Source: Sperchopsis tessellata
Taxonomy: Eukaryota; Arthropoda; Insecta; Coleoptera; Hydrophilidae
Assembly: GCA_033557685.1 (NCBI GenBank)
Contig: JAWQRN010000009.1
Coordinates: 1 to 58,474 of the forward strand
Length of the DNA: 58,474 bases
Direction: 5' to 3'
Made by a program: the position numbers and the translations under genes. Shown here piece by piece: positions 25,301 to 40,300 of this stretch. Every line of letters starts with the position of its first letter. Positions within the stretch are counted from its first letter, which is position 1. The notes beneath the pieces are model-generated. The model saw only the letters and a list, made by a program, of their open reading frames with translations. It ran no database searches and was not told the origin of the DNA.

Positions 25301-28300
25301 AGCATTAGTGATATACTAGCCTGTAATAAGTTGCTTAGTTATTTATTGATTTTATAGCTTCTAAATTATTATATAAAAGATCATTTTGTAGAATTGAGCA
25401 TACATATTTAAGAAAGTGAGTCAAATGATTAAAGTAAACTTCATATGTAGACAATATAGTATCAGTGAAGTCTAAAGAGAGAGTATTGCTACCACCACAA
25501 TTGTATGTAGTACAAGATATTATCAGGGATGAGATGAGTGACAAGATATAAGTGCTATATGCGATCGTACTTGTCACCTACATCTATCTACAAAATTTCC
25601 TTCAGTAAATTTATTTCTACTTACAGGCTATAAAATTGATTATTTTAGAGAAGAACTTTAAATAGATAATTTGTTGAAAATCAAAAACTATTCAGTATCG
25701 ACAAAAATCTGAAAAACTATCGTGGAAATCATCAATGTTTTTCAAGTTACCTTGAATTTGGCAAGTAAAAGCAATAGTTGTTAGCTCTGTTAAATTCAAG
25801 GCATTTTTCATTCGCAAGTTACATATTAAGGGCAAGGAATCCACATATTCTCTCAGTTATTTTTACTTAGTTTGAAAATGAACATATTTACAAAACAATT
25901 AATATATGTATTATATCCAAAACTAAATTATTAGTTTCAATGTTTTTAAGAAGTGATCAGAATTTTTGAATGGTTTTTCTGCTTTGAAATCCTAAACAAA
26001 AACAAAAATTTCAAAATAAATTATGTCCAGACCTGGACATCCATCCACTTCTTCGATTTCTGAAGTATGGAATAAAAATATCTTGTTTTGTGTACGCTGA
26101 CTAAAGATACTATTTATATGTCCTTTAGAATGTTCTGCGTGCCAAATAGTAGAATAATTTCAAATATTATTCCCGCATTTAACACACTTGATAAGCGTTA
26201 ACGGAACCACTCCAAACCTCGTAACGAAGTTAAATGTTCTTAGTATTGCATATTGTCGTTGAGCAGTTTTGGACATTTAGCACTTACAACTATCAAAGAT
26301 GTTTCATTCAAATGTGGTATCATGTTTAATTAGGTAGTTTTGTTTTATAATGAACGCTAAAAATGATTTATTACTCCAGACAGTTACAAATAGCTCTATT
26401 TGTTGGTAGATAAGAAAAACAACAAAAACATAATAAATACTAATTCATAATATTTAATTTTGTGCCTTGAAGTAATTCTGGTTTTTTACTGAATAAAAGT
26501 TTCATAAATGCCTTCGCAAATGCCTTTCGGGTGTGCATTTTTAGCAATAAGCCTACTTCATTCCTAATGCCAGCCTCTGTAGATCTACTAACTCCAAACA
26601 CTTTCTCATACATACCATTCTATTACCTGTACTTCTTCTCACAAAAACTATGTAAGCATTTGTTCCTAGGCCTACATACACCTCTACCACCCTACTCGGC
26701 AACTACAATATATCTGTTTTTTATTTTTCCACCCATTTTTTCTAAATGCACAAACTCTAGTCCAGTCCTCCCATTTTCATACGATCCATAAAAATATCCC
26801 TTGCAACACATTCTTTCAAGATCCGTGAATTTTCAACCTACTACATACACACTAATATAGTCCATATCCACTACATTTATCCTTCTGTTTTATGGTTCCT
26901 GTTATACCCAAGTCTCACTACCATACTTAAGTGTAGGAATCAAAATGCAGCACATCTCGTGGAAACTAGTTCCTCAGGTTTAAAAATTGGTCACTTTCAA
27001 CACATTACCTTTTCATTTAATTGCGCAATTATTATCTCTTTCCGCTTCTTAAATGCTATGACTTGTTGTAGCTGCATATACTTTAGTATCCATTAGTTAT
27101 GTTAGTTGTGACATCAGTCACACACATTATCACTGCATCATAAGTATAATATTTTTCTCCCAACCTTTTCATACAAAGCTCATGAAGTTTTAAATATTTA
27201 ATAGCTATGGTGTCATTCTGTTCTATTTGCAAGTATTTGCCCATACTTCTGTTTATCCTAATATGTGCATTAGTTCTTAAGTAAACAGCTTGAATTATTT
27301 TAAGTAACCTGTCATAAACTCCATACTCACTAAGAAAACAAGACTTGTGTTAAGCTTTATAACTTTTAAGAAATCTAACCTAACAAGTCCTGAAAAATAG
27401 AGAAAACTCATTTCTAATATAAGCGTGTTTTAAGATAAAAAAAAAATTGAAAGCACAGGTCTATATCAGAGTTAATATAACAGCTGTAACACAGCTTGTA
27501 TACTATTTATAATTACTATATATACGAGAGAAAACTCAATATTGTGAATTTGCTTGCAACTTTTTGAAAGTTTTCTTATAGGTACGTACACTGTTTTGAT
27601 GTGAAATTTTAATGGTTCTAATAGTAAATATGAAACTATTTTATCTGTATTTTATACATTCATCTGGATTATTGAGGCCTTATTCCTAAAGCTTTGTTAA
27701 AACAATCCTTTGATAATATTATATTTTATTAAAATTTTGATATATTCTTTCAGTTACATTATTTAGTAACTTTATTCAATTCATAAGAACTCGATCTAAA
27801 ACTCAACCTTTTGCCCGGCTCTGAAAGCTATAAAATATTCTGTAAAGTAGTATATGCCATAATAGGAAGTAAGGAAATTTCAAATAATCGCATTTTCTTT
27901 GAAAACAGAAAAGAGCAGCTAAGTTTTGCCCACCAATAAATTTGTCTTTAAAAATAATCTCGAGAATGTGCTACCAGTTCTCTTCTTACTACTAGTATAA
28001 TTACTGAGATACCCTGTACAAACATCGAATTTGGGCCACTGTCGCTCTTTTGTACTGTTCCTGCAATTTTGGACGTAATACATATTTTATTTTGTATTTA
28101 CAATTTTTTAATTTCATTAATGCTATTTAGCATTAACTATCAAATAAAACTATTGAAAAAACACAGTAAATATAAGTTTAGTACTTCAAAGTTATTAGTT
28201 AAAATTAAATAATTCAGATAGAATACAAATAAACTGTAAACGCAGAATATGTGTACTGTAATCACCTGTTTCTTCCTTTATGCTTCATTTAATTAATGTT

Positions 28301-31300
28301 TATGCAGTTAAACTTTTACACAGAGCGGTGGTTCTAGCACTTCCTTTACTACGAATCTTGTATACTTCTATTGTAAGCTCTTCTTATTAATGGAAAATGT
28401 ACCAACTGGGAGTTCTTCTCTTTCTTCAGCTTCTAAGTTAGAAGTGTAAAAAAGTCAGTTACGTCTATTTACACCATAATATTCATAGATTTTCGGGTAG
28501 CACATAATGTTTTATATAAAAACAATAAGTGTAGTACATGTTTGGTTGATATTGCGCACACCATTATTTTAGATATTATCATTGAAATTTTCTTGATTAC
28601 AATTTCTTAGTATTTAATTATCTAACAGTAATCTTAACGAATTGCCCAAATCCATCATGGAAAACCTTTAGTAAAATGATCAAATTCTTTGATGATACAG
28701 CAATAAAAGTTCTTTCTACATCTAAGGTTTTTCTAGTTTGCCTTTGTACGTCCAACCATTGATTTTCAAAAAGATGTATATTTCTCCAGTCTTTTTAATC
28801 ACAGCTGTCATGGACTTTGATTTATCTTTTATCACAAAGTCTGGAGAACACAAACATTACTTAAACAATAATTTTGTATAATGTATTTTGATAAAAAACA
28901 GTTCTACTCGTTTCAAGAATTAAAGGAATTTAAAGAAGCTGGATAATTAAGGTTCTCTCAGGAACTATTAAATAAAAGAAACTTATTGGATGGATTAGAT
29001 GAAAATGAATGTTATTGGAAGAAAAGTACATAATATAATCTTTAAAAAAAAATTCGTACATAAAGTAATTTTGTGTATGTAGATAAATGAAGTTGAGCTA
29101 TCATCAACAATTTCCATGAAAAATTAAGTTGTATGTTTCATGAAATAATAGTTCTTATTGTTTGTTTGTTGGTACATTTATCGTCGTTTTTTTCTTGCAT
29201 CAAATGCTGAATATCAACACCAGGATTGAAGCTACCACCCTTGGTAATTTTATCACAAACAGTGGTTAATTTTGAACAGGTCTTTAAACACATGAACCAC
29301 TGTTTTACATCTTTCCCAGAAGACTAGTGCTTATGTTTTCCCTAACTGCAAAAAAATTGGACCACCTCAGCTGGGTACGATTCAGCTACTGTGCGGTTCT
29401 ACACTCCATAAACTAGCTACTGAAACAGCAAATAAAAATAGTTGCAACCTTTTATTTTTGAATCATTTAATTTTTTCTAATAAGAAAAATTAAATACCAC
29501 ATTCATTATAAGTTTCATTTCTTAAAAATAATGGTGGGCTAATATTAGTTTTTGATAGTATCATTATTGCACTAATAGTACATTAATTTATTATAAAATA
29601 GCTTTTTACCAAATAGAGAAGGTACAGTTTATAGTTAAATAATGTACATAAATACATTTCCTTAAATCCTCTACTAAATTTTCATAATTTTAAATAATTC
29701 GTTAATGTAAATCTCACCTTTAAAAAATTACTATTATATTTGTATATTACACATACTTACAAATTACGAAAGATGTTAAGATGGTATCGTGTATTCTCAT
29801 TTTTTCAATTAGCAGAATTTCACTTCAACAAATGATGATCCTAATAAACCTAAAACTTTGCAATATATGTCCTACTAAATACTTACTTACATGTCAAAGT
29901 CAAGGTATACGAGAAAAGATTTACATATTCCATAACAGATTTTCTCATTTTTGTAGAAGTTTAATTTTACTTGGAAATTTTTTATGTCTCAAATTTTTTC
30001 ACAGCTATATATAAGTGTGCAATAGAAATAAAATGTTGGAAAAGAGACTGTTCACAACTAGTACTTTAACAACGCATTACAAGTTTGACACTATTCATAC
30101 ATTTTTTTGTTCATACTACACATTGTATATAACAGTTTTTAGAATTTGTACATAATATCTTTTAATGACTTGAAGTTTGCTGATTAAAAGTTTCATATTC
30201 TGATAGTAGTCTTGATGAAGAAGTTAATGAGTATATTTGAATACTATTGTTTTTTGGACCAAATATATATTGTACTATAATTTTTAAATTCTACATTAGC
30301 TCAGCCACAAAACAGAAAAATGTTCCAAGTATTCACTCTGCTATAAGTCATTAAGAATCGCTCAATAACCTTTGTGTGAGACTTTAATAATACTGATATT
30401 TCTGTAGCTATCAACTCTACCACGTTTGCCTAATACACCTCTTACCAATCGAAAGTACCTAGGCCCAAAAGAGCAAAATGAAGGTACACCAGTATCAGAC
30501 AACCAGAGTGTTGCAAGATTGCAAGCGTTACTCAATGGGAGAGTTACAGGACCCAGTGAATTACTCCAAGAAATATTTAGGTACGTTTTATGTATTTTTT
30601 TTTAATATTTTATATTTGTGGATATGTGATAAGTGAAATTTTTGATTCATATTGGGGTGTAGTAATATTCCATAGTTTGATTTCTTATATGCCATCGTAT
30701 ATATTAACTTTTTGATTTTACCGACCTTCCATTAGTTAATGCTTAAAATTTATTTGTTCATAAGGAAATAAATATAACATGCATTTTAAAAGCAAAAAAC
30801 AATTCATAATAAACAAACTGATACAATAATTGCAAATTACTTCTATAACAAATAAAATAGCTATTATTTATAGTAAAAAAATGAATCATTTATTTTCAGT
30901 TAATGTCAAAGAAGAGAATCCAGATGTAGCAAGATATGTAGTTAAAATTGGAAAACATTTTTTTCTCTTTGTATTGGATTGGATGTGGTCCTTTGAACCT
31001 TTCCTTGAACAGCGGCTGTAATTCCTTATTTGCTAACAATTCTATCCATTTTCTTCATCTGACTTTTGCAAATATCTTCCAAAAATAAAGGTCATGAACA
31101 AATAATTCTTCAAAATTATTATGAAAACATTTAGTTTTTTTAATAATTTTTATCTGAATATCTAGCTTCTGTAGGCTATTGTGCGCAACATGCTAGTGTG
31201 TCTGTCATTTTAGTATCTTGCTAAAATACTGACGTAATAGAATAATTTTATTTATTTATTCCATTTACAAGGTGAAAGAAACCATTAAAGCACATAAATA

Positions 31301-34300
31301 TCACAAAAACAGATACAATTAAACACATTAAAATGCATTGAGCTTTGTGAGTGCAGATCTCACCGCAGAAAAGAAAAAGATGAATTCTAATAGAGGTATC
31401 CTCTCTCCAGATAGACATTATATATCCTGAAGTAAATATATTTCAAACATTTTATTTAAATCCTCTCAATAAAGTCAACATACTTGTGCTGGTAGTGGCC
31501 CAAAATGATGGACGAATACTCAAGCTTGAATCACTTCAGCGGCTTGTATAAAGTAATATTCGCTTCAGTTATTGATGTCCCTGGTGGTATGGGTAATGAA
31601 TCCCAATATCTTGAAAGCTAAGCTTATTATAACCTCAATGTGAGGAGAGAAAATTAAGGCTGAGTTCATAAGCACAGCAAGATAATTAAAGATTGCACAC
31701 ATATTTAGAAAAGTATCTTTCAAGCAATATTAGAAAGCTTCCAAGATGTACATTATATGTGCCCAGCAGAAATCTCAAAATCTTTATCTAGTGGCGCAGT
31801 TCCAAGGATAACATTGCTCTGCCAAGGCCCTCTCAGTGAACAAGCAGCACTGGCATGGATAGGAACAAGTTTTGACCCACCAGCACTAGTAGAAAGAGTC
31901 TGTACAATGTCACACCTCGGCATATCACGTTCGGTAGTTCTCTTCCTAGAGCTTTCCAGAAAAAAGTTCGTATTCTGTAAATCATCATTCTATGAAATCA
32001 TACATTGAGTAATAACCACGAGTGGAGGCAAGCTTTGCTTATCAGTGTCTGTTGTGAAATTCCATTCAGCTGTTTAATGTGTTTATCAATCGAATGTGCA
32101 AGCAATTCATTGTTTACATTAATTCCTATATGTATATAATACATATAACCATTATCAGTTTCCAATTTCAACTTTATGATTGATACCTTTTACTCAAAAT
32201 TCAGATGTCCAAAAGATCTTTGTTGTACATTGTTTGTAGCAACAAGTTATTAAGTAAGCTGTTTTCCTTCTGTAACGTAGGAATCATTGCATATCAGACA
32301 TATTAGATCGTTAAATCCATAGACTTAATAAAGAATGTACAAATATGATGCTAAACAGGTTATTCTGTGTGGATAGATGGAGGTTGTGCATGCATCTGAG
32401 GGGCAAAACGTAAATTATATGGACTTTCTCATACTGTTCATCAACATTGGGAGCTTAAAAATATCTGCTCGATAAATGGCGGATGCGCATGAATTTGAGG
32501 GGCAAAACACAAATTATATGGACTTTCTCATATGGTTCATCAACTTTGGGAACTTAAAAACATCTGCTGAATTGAAGTAAAGTTTAACATTATTAAACTT
32601 GTTTTTGTTAGATATGAAGGGTTTTAGATTAAATGTGGTGTTACTCGCTTTAAAATGAGCAATTAAATAACATTAAAAAATTGCATTGAAATTATATGGA
32701 GTTGCAAATTAGATTTACTGATGATAAAAGTGAACAAGTTTTGTAAACTGTTGACAAATTCTAATTTTCGCTAAACTTCTGTTCTTATAGTGAATTCTAG
32801 CAGTGAAATATTTAGAAAGTATTCTATATGCTTACTATAGCAAGTGGTTGCTCTATGGATCCTGCTCCAAAATATGATCCTGCTCCAAAATATGGTCCTG
32901 CTTGTCAGTAAATAATAATTTCAAGTAAATTCTACCATTAGGTTCTAACATTTATACATCAAAGATGATAACCCTAGTGAAGTCAAGTGCCCCACGAAAA
33001 ACGACTTCAGCCACTTTGTAAATATCCTCAACATCTTTTGAAATCTTATAAAGGCTATCTCTATTTTTTCTATTTAACAGTTATAACGTTGAGGTTTCTT
33101 GCTTTAAAACTCGTGCACGAATATTGCAGTTTGCTACAGACTCCATCACCACAAGTTCAGTAAGTTGCAATATCATTCACATATAAATTGTTTCCTGATC
33201 AATTAAAATTCCTTCTTTATATGCTTCTTAGTTTAATTGAACAATGTCCAACTGGTTTGCGTTCTTAATTATGCTAGTTACGTGTAAAATCGGTTCCATC
33301 CTGTGCCAATCAATTTGTTGATGTAGGGTTTAAAATGTTTGCATGGATCAGCAACCTTGTGTAAGCATTAAATCTGCTACTAGAATGATTTGCCGCAAAC
33401 AATATTTCATTGTGATCCTGCAACAATGTTCATGTTTGTAGAAACTTTAATTTATGAGCAGTTCTTATTAATTGGCATCTGCTCACTTTAAATGGATATG
33501 ACCAATTTAAAAAATCCTGTATTTCTACCTCAATGCAAAACAGTGGTACCATCCTCTGTCTTCGAAGAAGTAATATACTTGACAGAACTCAATCATAAAA
33601 TTTGTATCTTTTTAGGAAAAGTTGTCTACAAAATGTACTTCTATGGTTGATAAGTTCAAAACTTTTGCAAAATTCTGCAATGCCTTCTGAGTTTGTATTT
33701 AGTCGGACATATACATTAATTTACATTACGGACATTTTTCCCCTCACTATTTTCATCTCTTCTTTTAACACATACCTTTCACTTTCTCACTATTCATAAA
33801 TCTAAGGTTAAATCCGACAACCCTTATACCCTCATTGCACAGGAAGTTTGGTTGGTAATATGCACCACATTTAATGTAATTCGCAGCACTTTTTATGTAC
33901 TAAAGGTATGCTATTGCTGGTCTTCACTGTCAGGACCGACCGTCAATGTCAGTCGCATGTGTAAATGCTCTTAAAAAGACCAGTTCTAATAGTCTTATTT
34001 ACACTCTCCTGTGGGACAACCACAATGTTATTTATGATTTTATACATTGATATAGTTCTACGTCCATGTTTTAACGCAACTTGTTCTTGATTGTAGAATA
34101 AAAGTGTTGTAACTAAACCTTTATGAGGATGTACCTTACGTAATTCAAAAAAATGGCGGTATTACACAAGAGTGGTGCTTCAGTTGTACAGCAAAAAATA
34201 GTGAATTTTCAGTTTTTTTGATCAACTAAATTTCTAAATTGCCAGTGATGGCATGTATTTCTCTGCTAATTGAAAATTGAAACTAGTTTTTGAACATTAC

Positions 34301-37300
34301 CCTCTGAACATTATTCTTGACTCCTCAGGGACAACTCCCAGTTTAACTACTAAATAATATTTGTAATAGATATTTTCTATATTAAATGTAATAGACTTCC
34401 ACGGTTATTATCTGAATGAATGTTTTTCCCGGGTGGAAACCGTGTAGAGGCTCGGACAAGTGCCGACGTTTCGTCCACATTTTCAAAGCGAGTGTTGTTA
34501 CTTCAATGAATGTCCCTTGCAACAAGGGGACGAAATGTCAGCACTTGTCAGAGCCTCCACACGGTTTCCACTAGGAAACAACATTCATACAGATCTTTTC
34601 TATATTAATTTGAATGCAATATATGATATCATATGAACAATTACATTCCCTCACATGCTCCTGGTCCTTCTCTCAAGTGCTTGATATCTTATTTGATCTG
34701 CATCTGTCTAAGTTAAAGATATATTTGCCAGAGCCATTATATGATGATTGTCAAGCATTTGTATTTCTGAAAAGTACTTTTTTCAAAATTGGGCAATAAT
34801 TGTTTGCCGCCATTTTTGAAAAACTGCATGGAAATATATTATGCAGTTTGATTGTTTCAAGAATTACATACGGATGCATTTATGTGTGTAATTCTGATTA
34901 TGTTGATCAGCTAACAAATAGGACTCTCTCATGGTAATATAATTTAAGCTAAAAGTGTTATGTGAGGTTTTTAGTGTTTGGACGTAATACTTTAAGGTCA
35001 AAAATGTTATATTTTATTGAAACATTTCAAATTGAAATTATAAAAAATTTCAGTGTCCATAAGTGTTGCTGGGCTAAATTTCTTGTTTTTGTTATAATTG
35101 CAAATGGCAATTCGTGCAAAAACCATTTTAAGTAATGCTACAAGATTGTAAACTTTGTATATATTATAGGTCCTGTAAGACAGATCCCTCACAATTGATA
35201 GAATCAATCATCGATGTGTTAAGTGACAAATTTCGTTCGAAGTATATACAAGAACATGCTAATATGCAGACTGATTATGCAAATCAAAGACTTCAAGTGG
35301 CTATTAAATTATTCTATAAATTTCTTGAAAGTATTATCCAAAAAGAAAAAACACTTAATACAGATCTCTCCGTAAGTACTGTCAAAAATTGAATTCATTT
35401 CTTTACTGTTATTTGTTTATTTTTTATAGATTCTTGTGGAAAAAAGTATATTTTTTGAATGCCTGTTCACTTGTTGCTTAGAAATTGTAATATTTTCATA
35501 CAATACCCAGAGGAAATTTCCTTGGATTTTAAATGCTTTGGAAGTTCCTGCATTTTCATTTATTAAAGTTATTGAATTGATTGTTAGATCTAGGGATCAA
35601 TTGTCTCGAGATACAATTAAGCATTTAAATACGGTAAGCTATAACAATTTCTTCAAACTCTTATTTTCAATAAGTCTTTAAATTTTAAATATGTATATGA
35701 GATGATCTAGAATGTACTAATAATAGTATTTGTCTTTATAGATAGAAGAAATGATATTGGATTCTGAAATATGGAAATCTGATAGTCTTATTTGGGAGGC
35801 ACTCAAGAAATCAGGACAAGAAATACCAAAATTTGAAGATATAGCTCTTCCTGGAAATTTGATTTATGGTGTTATTAAAAATAAAAATTCCCAATGTACT
35901 GAAAGTAAGTAAAACTAGTGTATTAAATTACATATTGTGTCAAGTTTTTATAATACACCATATGGTTATAAATGCCTTAAAACTAAAGAACACTTTTGAA
36001 TGTTTATAATGTCATATAACTATAACTCCTTAGCTACTGCAAACAAAAGTTTAAATATAATATAACTAGGCTCGTCCCGTGAGAACTGTGCCTACATTAA
36101 TAATTTTAATTATTTACTGGATGTAAATGATTATTCATTGTAAATTCTAGGAGACGCCAATTTTATTGTAGTTATATAATTAGTTACTTCATTAAATTAA
36201 ATGTTGGCTGGTTTGAAATGATAAATACTATTACTTTGTTTTATAAATATTTAGAAATATGTACATAAAAACCTCAATATAATGAACTATTTCAGACGAG
36301 ATGTCGTCCGTAAAAACCGAAAGTTCGTTATTTAATAATGTATTTTTTCTTAATGCTCTTGATAAAAAATTGACAAGTTATTTCTCCAGTTTTTACATAT
36401 GTAGATTGTTACACACCCTCTTACGGCCGCTAGCGGCACTTCACCTCTTCTCTTTTTGTTGCCTATCATCCTGACGTACACGGTCAACCGGCGGTACAAG
36501 ATGAAGGCAGAGGTTTTCTGGTGACCTAGTTAGACAGAGAACAGTGGTTTCCTTTCTTCTCCAAACACCAGAATTTTTCAGCTCTTCCAGTTTGCCACCA
36601 GTACCACCTCTGCCTGGGACAGCTCCTTGGAGGACCTACAAGCTCCTGACACCGCCCCAGTCCTGTCGCCAATGCCAGGAACGCCCTACCACGAGAAAAA
36701 AAAAATCAAAACAATTTTCAATATACTAGCCGAGTCTAGCTGGTAACAAGATACATGCTTGTTATTTGAAACTATAATACACAAGTATACGATGTAATAG
36801 ATCCCCAGTTATTATCTATATAAATATTGTTTCTGGATGGAAAAGGTGTAAAAGTTCTAATAAGTGCTGAAGTTTCGTCCACTGTTGCTGCAAGGGATAT
36901 TTTCAAGACTAGTGATGTTACTTCAACGATTGAAATCATTTCACTGATCGAGACTCGAACGAACCATGCTAATATTGGCAAGTACTGGAGTGGGGAATGC
37001 ATTAAGGCGGAACCGTTCCATTTGGACGGATGGGTAATGATGTGACAATGTATGCTAGTACCTATTGGTATGGGTAGCCGTACGATAAATGGATTGAAGA
37101 AGTGTACCATCAGATCTACGTTTCAACAATACATCTAAGAAAAACGTAAAATGAATATTGGGATGTTGGGAATTTATAAGTTAAGATTTCTTTGTTCATC
37201 AAGTACGTACATGAAAAGTCACATGAAAACATGGCCATAAAAGAATATACAGTATATAAAATTTAGTAAAGACAAAAGTTGAAACAACTTAAAATAGAAT

Positions 37301-40300
37301 AAGCCAACATATACTGCATATAACAAACATGATTAATAAGCATTGCAAACAGAACAACAAATTATAGAACTTGATCGCACCAAAGTTAGAACAATTTGAA
37401 ACAGAATAAATCAACACTACATACATCAACATGAACATCAAAGAAAATCATGGTTCAGAAAGCCTTTGACTTCATAGCACGCTACTAACAGAAGATGGTT
37501 CTTCAGACCAATCAGAAGCCTCCTCGTGCTCAAATTTTTCCACTCTTGTGGAATTTTGTTCCAGTTTGATTGGATGTTTCATGACACTATTTTGGATCCG
37601 AGTTAAATTAGTACGTGGAGGTAGAAGAAAGCTATTAAGGCTACCCCTTGTACTATATCAATGGGCGTGCCCATATTGTGAGAAAACATTGTAATTCTCA
37701 GCAACAAAATTGACACTTTCCAGAATAAACAATGATGGTATTCTATTTTGGAGGAATATGTTCCTACAGCTTTCTCTGCTCCAAGTCTTAATGCCTCAGT
37801 GGATTTACCCCAAAATTATACACTATATCTAAGACGAGAATCTACATAGGCATAGTATGCAGACAGACTTACCTGATGGTTCATCTCCCTTGAAACAACA
37901 AAAAGCACAAATGAAAATGTAGCAGTCTTTCTTGCAATGTAGTTCCCTTGTTGCTTCCAGTCGAATTGACTATCAATAATGACTCTCAAGAACCAACTAG
38001 CAGTCACTGAGATGAGCATTCTGTTATTATAAGTCACTGATTGGGGATCTTCATCACGTATGCTGAATTTGATTATGTTTGTCTTGATCACATTCATTTT
38101 TATGATGGTTTGCCTCAAACCAATCTTCCAGTATTTGGAGCGAGAGCCCTATCTCCTGTTACAGGGTTCCTAGCGATGAGCTCCTAACGACCACGCATGT
38201 GTCATCAGCAAACAAGGCTGTGAGATGGGTTGACACAGTTGGCAGTTCATTAACATACAGGATAAACAATAGAGGGCCCTAAATTGAGCCATGTGGTACA
38301 ACTCTCCTGACACACCCATGATGAAGTTGAAGCTCCACCCGTGGTTTTGTTCTTCAGCACAATACATTGTCGTCTTTTAGTTAAAAAGGACTTCAGAAGA
38401 TCAAGCGGTATTCCTCAAAAGCCCATGGTATACAACTTTCCAATTGAAATGTCATAATTCAAGCTGTTGAAAGCCGTGGTTAGGTCCATAAATAAGGCTG
38501 CAGTGGATCCATTGTCATTAAGTCCCACTAGTATTTCTTCAACAACTTGATAAATGGTATGCCTCGTAGACCTTCCTTTAACAAAACTTCTCTGCATAAT
38601 ATTAAGCAGTTTATGTTTTTGCTAAAAGTCAGACATCTTACTCAAGACAATCCTCTCAATCATCTTTGACACATTGGATGGTATTGCAATGGGTCTATAT
38701 TTATTAAACTGTTTACAATCACCCTTCTTATAAATGGGAACAATTGTATGATCCTTCAATTTTGAAAAATAAACACCACTAACAAACATTTTATTAATGA
38801 GTATGGCCAAAGGCTCCGCTATAATTGCACTAAGATACTTCAGTAGCACGACTGGCACCTCATCATCACCATATGAGTTTGTATAAATAAGTCCATTAAG
38901 CGTATTATAGACTTCCACTTGGTCCGTTGGGAACTAATAGAAGGTTGGGTGTATCTGAACATGAAGGTACTGTATGTAAGCATTATAGTTGTCGTGTTAT
39001 TTTACAGACATTGATTAGAAATTTGTAAAATTCCGTCAGGATATCTTCGTCAGACTCATTTCCCTCCCTAAAATCGCCCAAATTAACACCTCTTGTTGGC
39101 ATTGTGGTTTTCTTCTTTCAGTATGTAATCACAAGTGGTTTTGCCCTCTCGATGTTCACCCGTACCCCAGAGCAAGAATTCCAATATGCCATTGCCTCAT
39201 AGAGAAATTTCTTCAGACCACATCCCATCCTCAGTCATCCAAAGGTTACACTGTCTGGGTTGCAATTTATGAATTTGTAATGGACAACAAACATTCATAT
39301 AATAATAAACAATATTATAGAATTTATCATAATCCATGTCAACATCATTATCTGAAAGGAGTGACTCCCAATCCACCAAAGCCAATGCCTCAAACACTTT
39401 CTGCATATTTCCCTCAGAAAACACTGTTTTTCTTATTTTACCTCCAGTTCTGAAGTTAACTGGTCAATTCAGAACCGCAATCTGTCCAAAATGATCGGAC
39501 AGTGCAGTATGCAGAACTTCACCCAGACCCTTCTGGCAGTTGCAAAAAATGTTGTCCAGTAAAGTTGCTGATGTTGTGGTTATTCTTGTGGGAACTGAGA
39601 ATGTGGGTTTTAAGTTATAAGTAAGCAATATATCCAAAAACGATTTCGTTTCTGGATTATCACAGTTTAGGAGATTGTTGTTGAAATCACTATAGAGAAA
39701 AACCGTTCAAGTATATTGGTTGCAGGCAATGTACAGTATCCTTTTCAACGCCTTAAAAAAGTCATACAAATGTCCAATTCCCGGTCTGTAGATCGATATG
39801 ACAATTGCATTAATATCACTAACCTCTACTACCGAACATTCAATGACCATTCCTATGCTCCTGTGCCTCAGGATCTCGAGCTCCATGAAATGAAGGGCGT
39901 CACTCACATGGATAGAAGAATCCCCATGTTGATGAGTGGATCAACAATAACTAGAGGCTAGATAAAAACCATCCAATTCAATGGATGGTGCCTCATCACA
40001 GGTCAGCCAGGCTCAATAAAAGCCTGTACTACAATGTTGCTATTTAGCTTTTGTATAGTTTCACTAATAAAGTCTACCTTATTTTTGATGCTCAGTATGT
40101 TTGGGTTCAAAATTTCAAATCCACATCCGCACTCTGAGCCTCTCTCATCTGAGATCTGTTTGTCCTTATAGTGTTCTGCTATATGTTACTTGTGTGTAAC
40201 AATCACTATCAACTTCTGCTCTAACACTGCAGGTTAGTTTATTTTTTTGTTCAAATGTTTTTACATTATTTATATTTTCCCTTCTAGCAACTTTTCCTCA

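Larger units (their letters stand above)
30581..35169 (+). other. Intron 8 (4.6 kb)
   Basis: It contains a non-LTR fragment (31250-31700), a 99-bp tandem repeat (32374-32571), an 18-bp tandem repeat (32858-32904) and fold-back copy E (34385-34590). 31757-32008 is a compositionally more balanced block with an open plus-strand frame that I cannot assign. I recognise nothing in 32905-34367. Confidence 0.75.

Noticed and set aside
26190..26270. Possible 5S rRNA piece (AACGAAGTTAA near 26223).
   Set aside because: The match is short and lacks the conserved boxes A and C in order.
28640..28860. Minus-strand stretch reading FVIKDKSKSMTAVI and EIYIFLKINGWTYKG.
   Set aside because: No family recognised and no supporting splice or start signals; probably chance in AT-rich DNA.
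36282..36335. Short inverted repeat ATAATGAACT ... AGTTCGTTAT resembling Tigger-like ends.
   Set aside because: Only about 50 bases, imperfect, with no second end or TA-flanked element that I could define.
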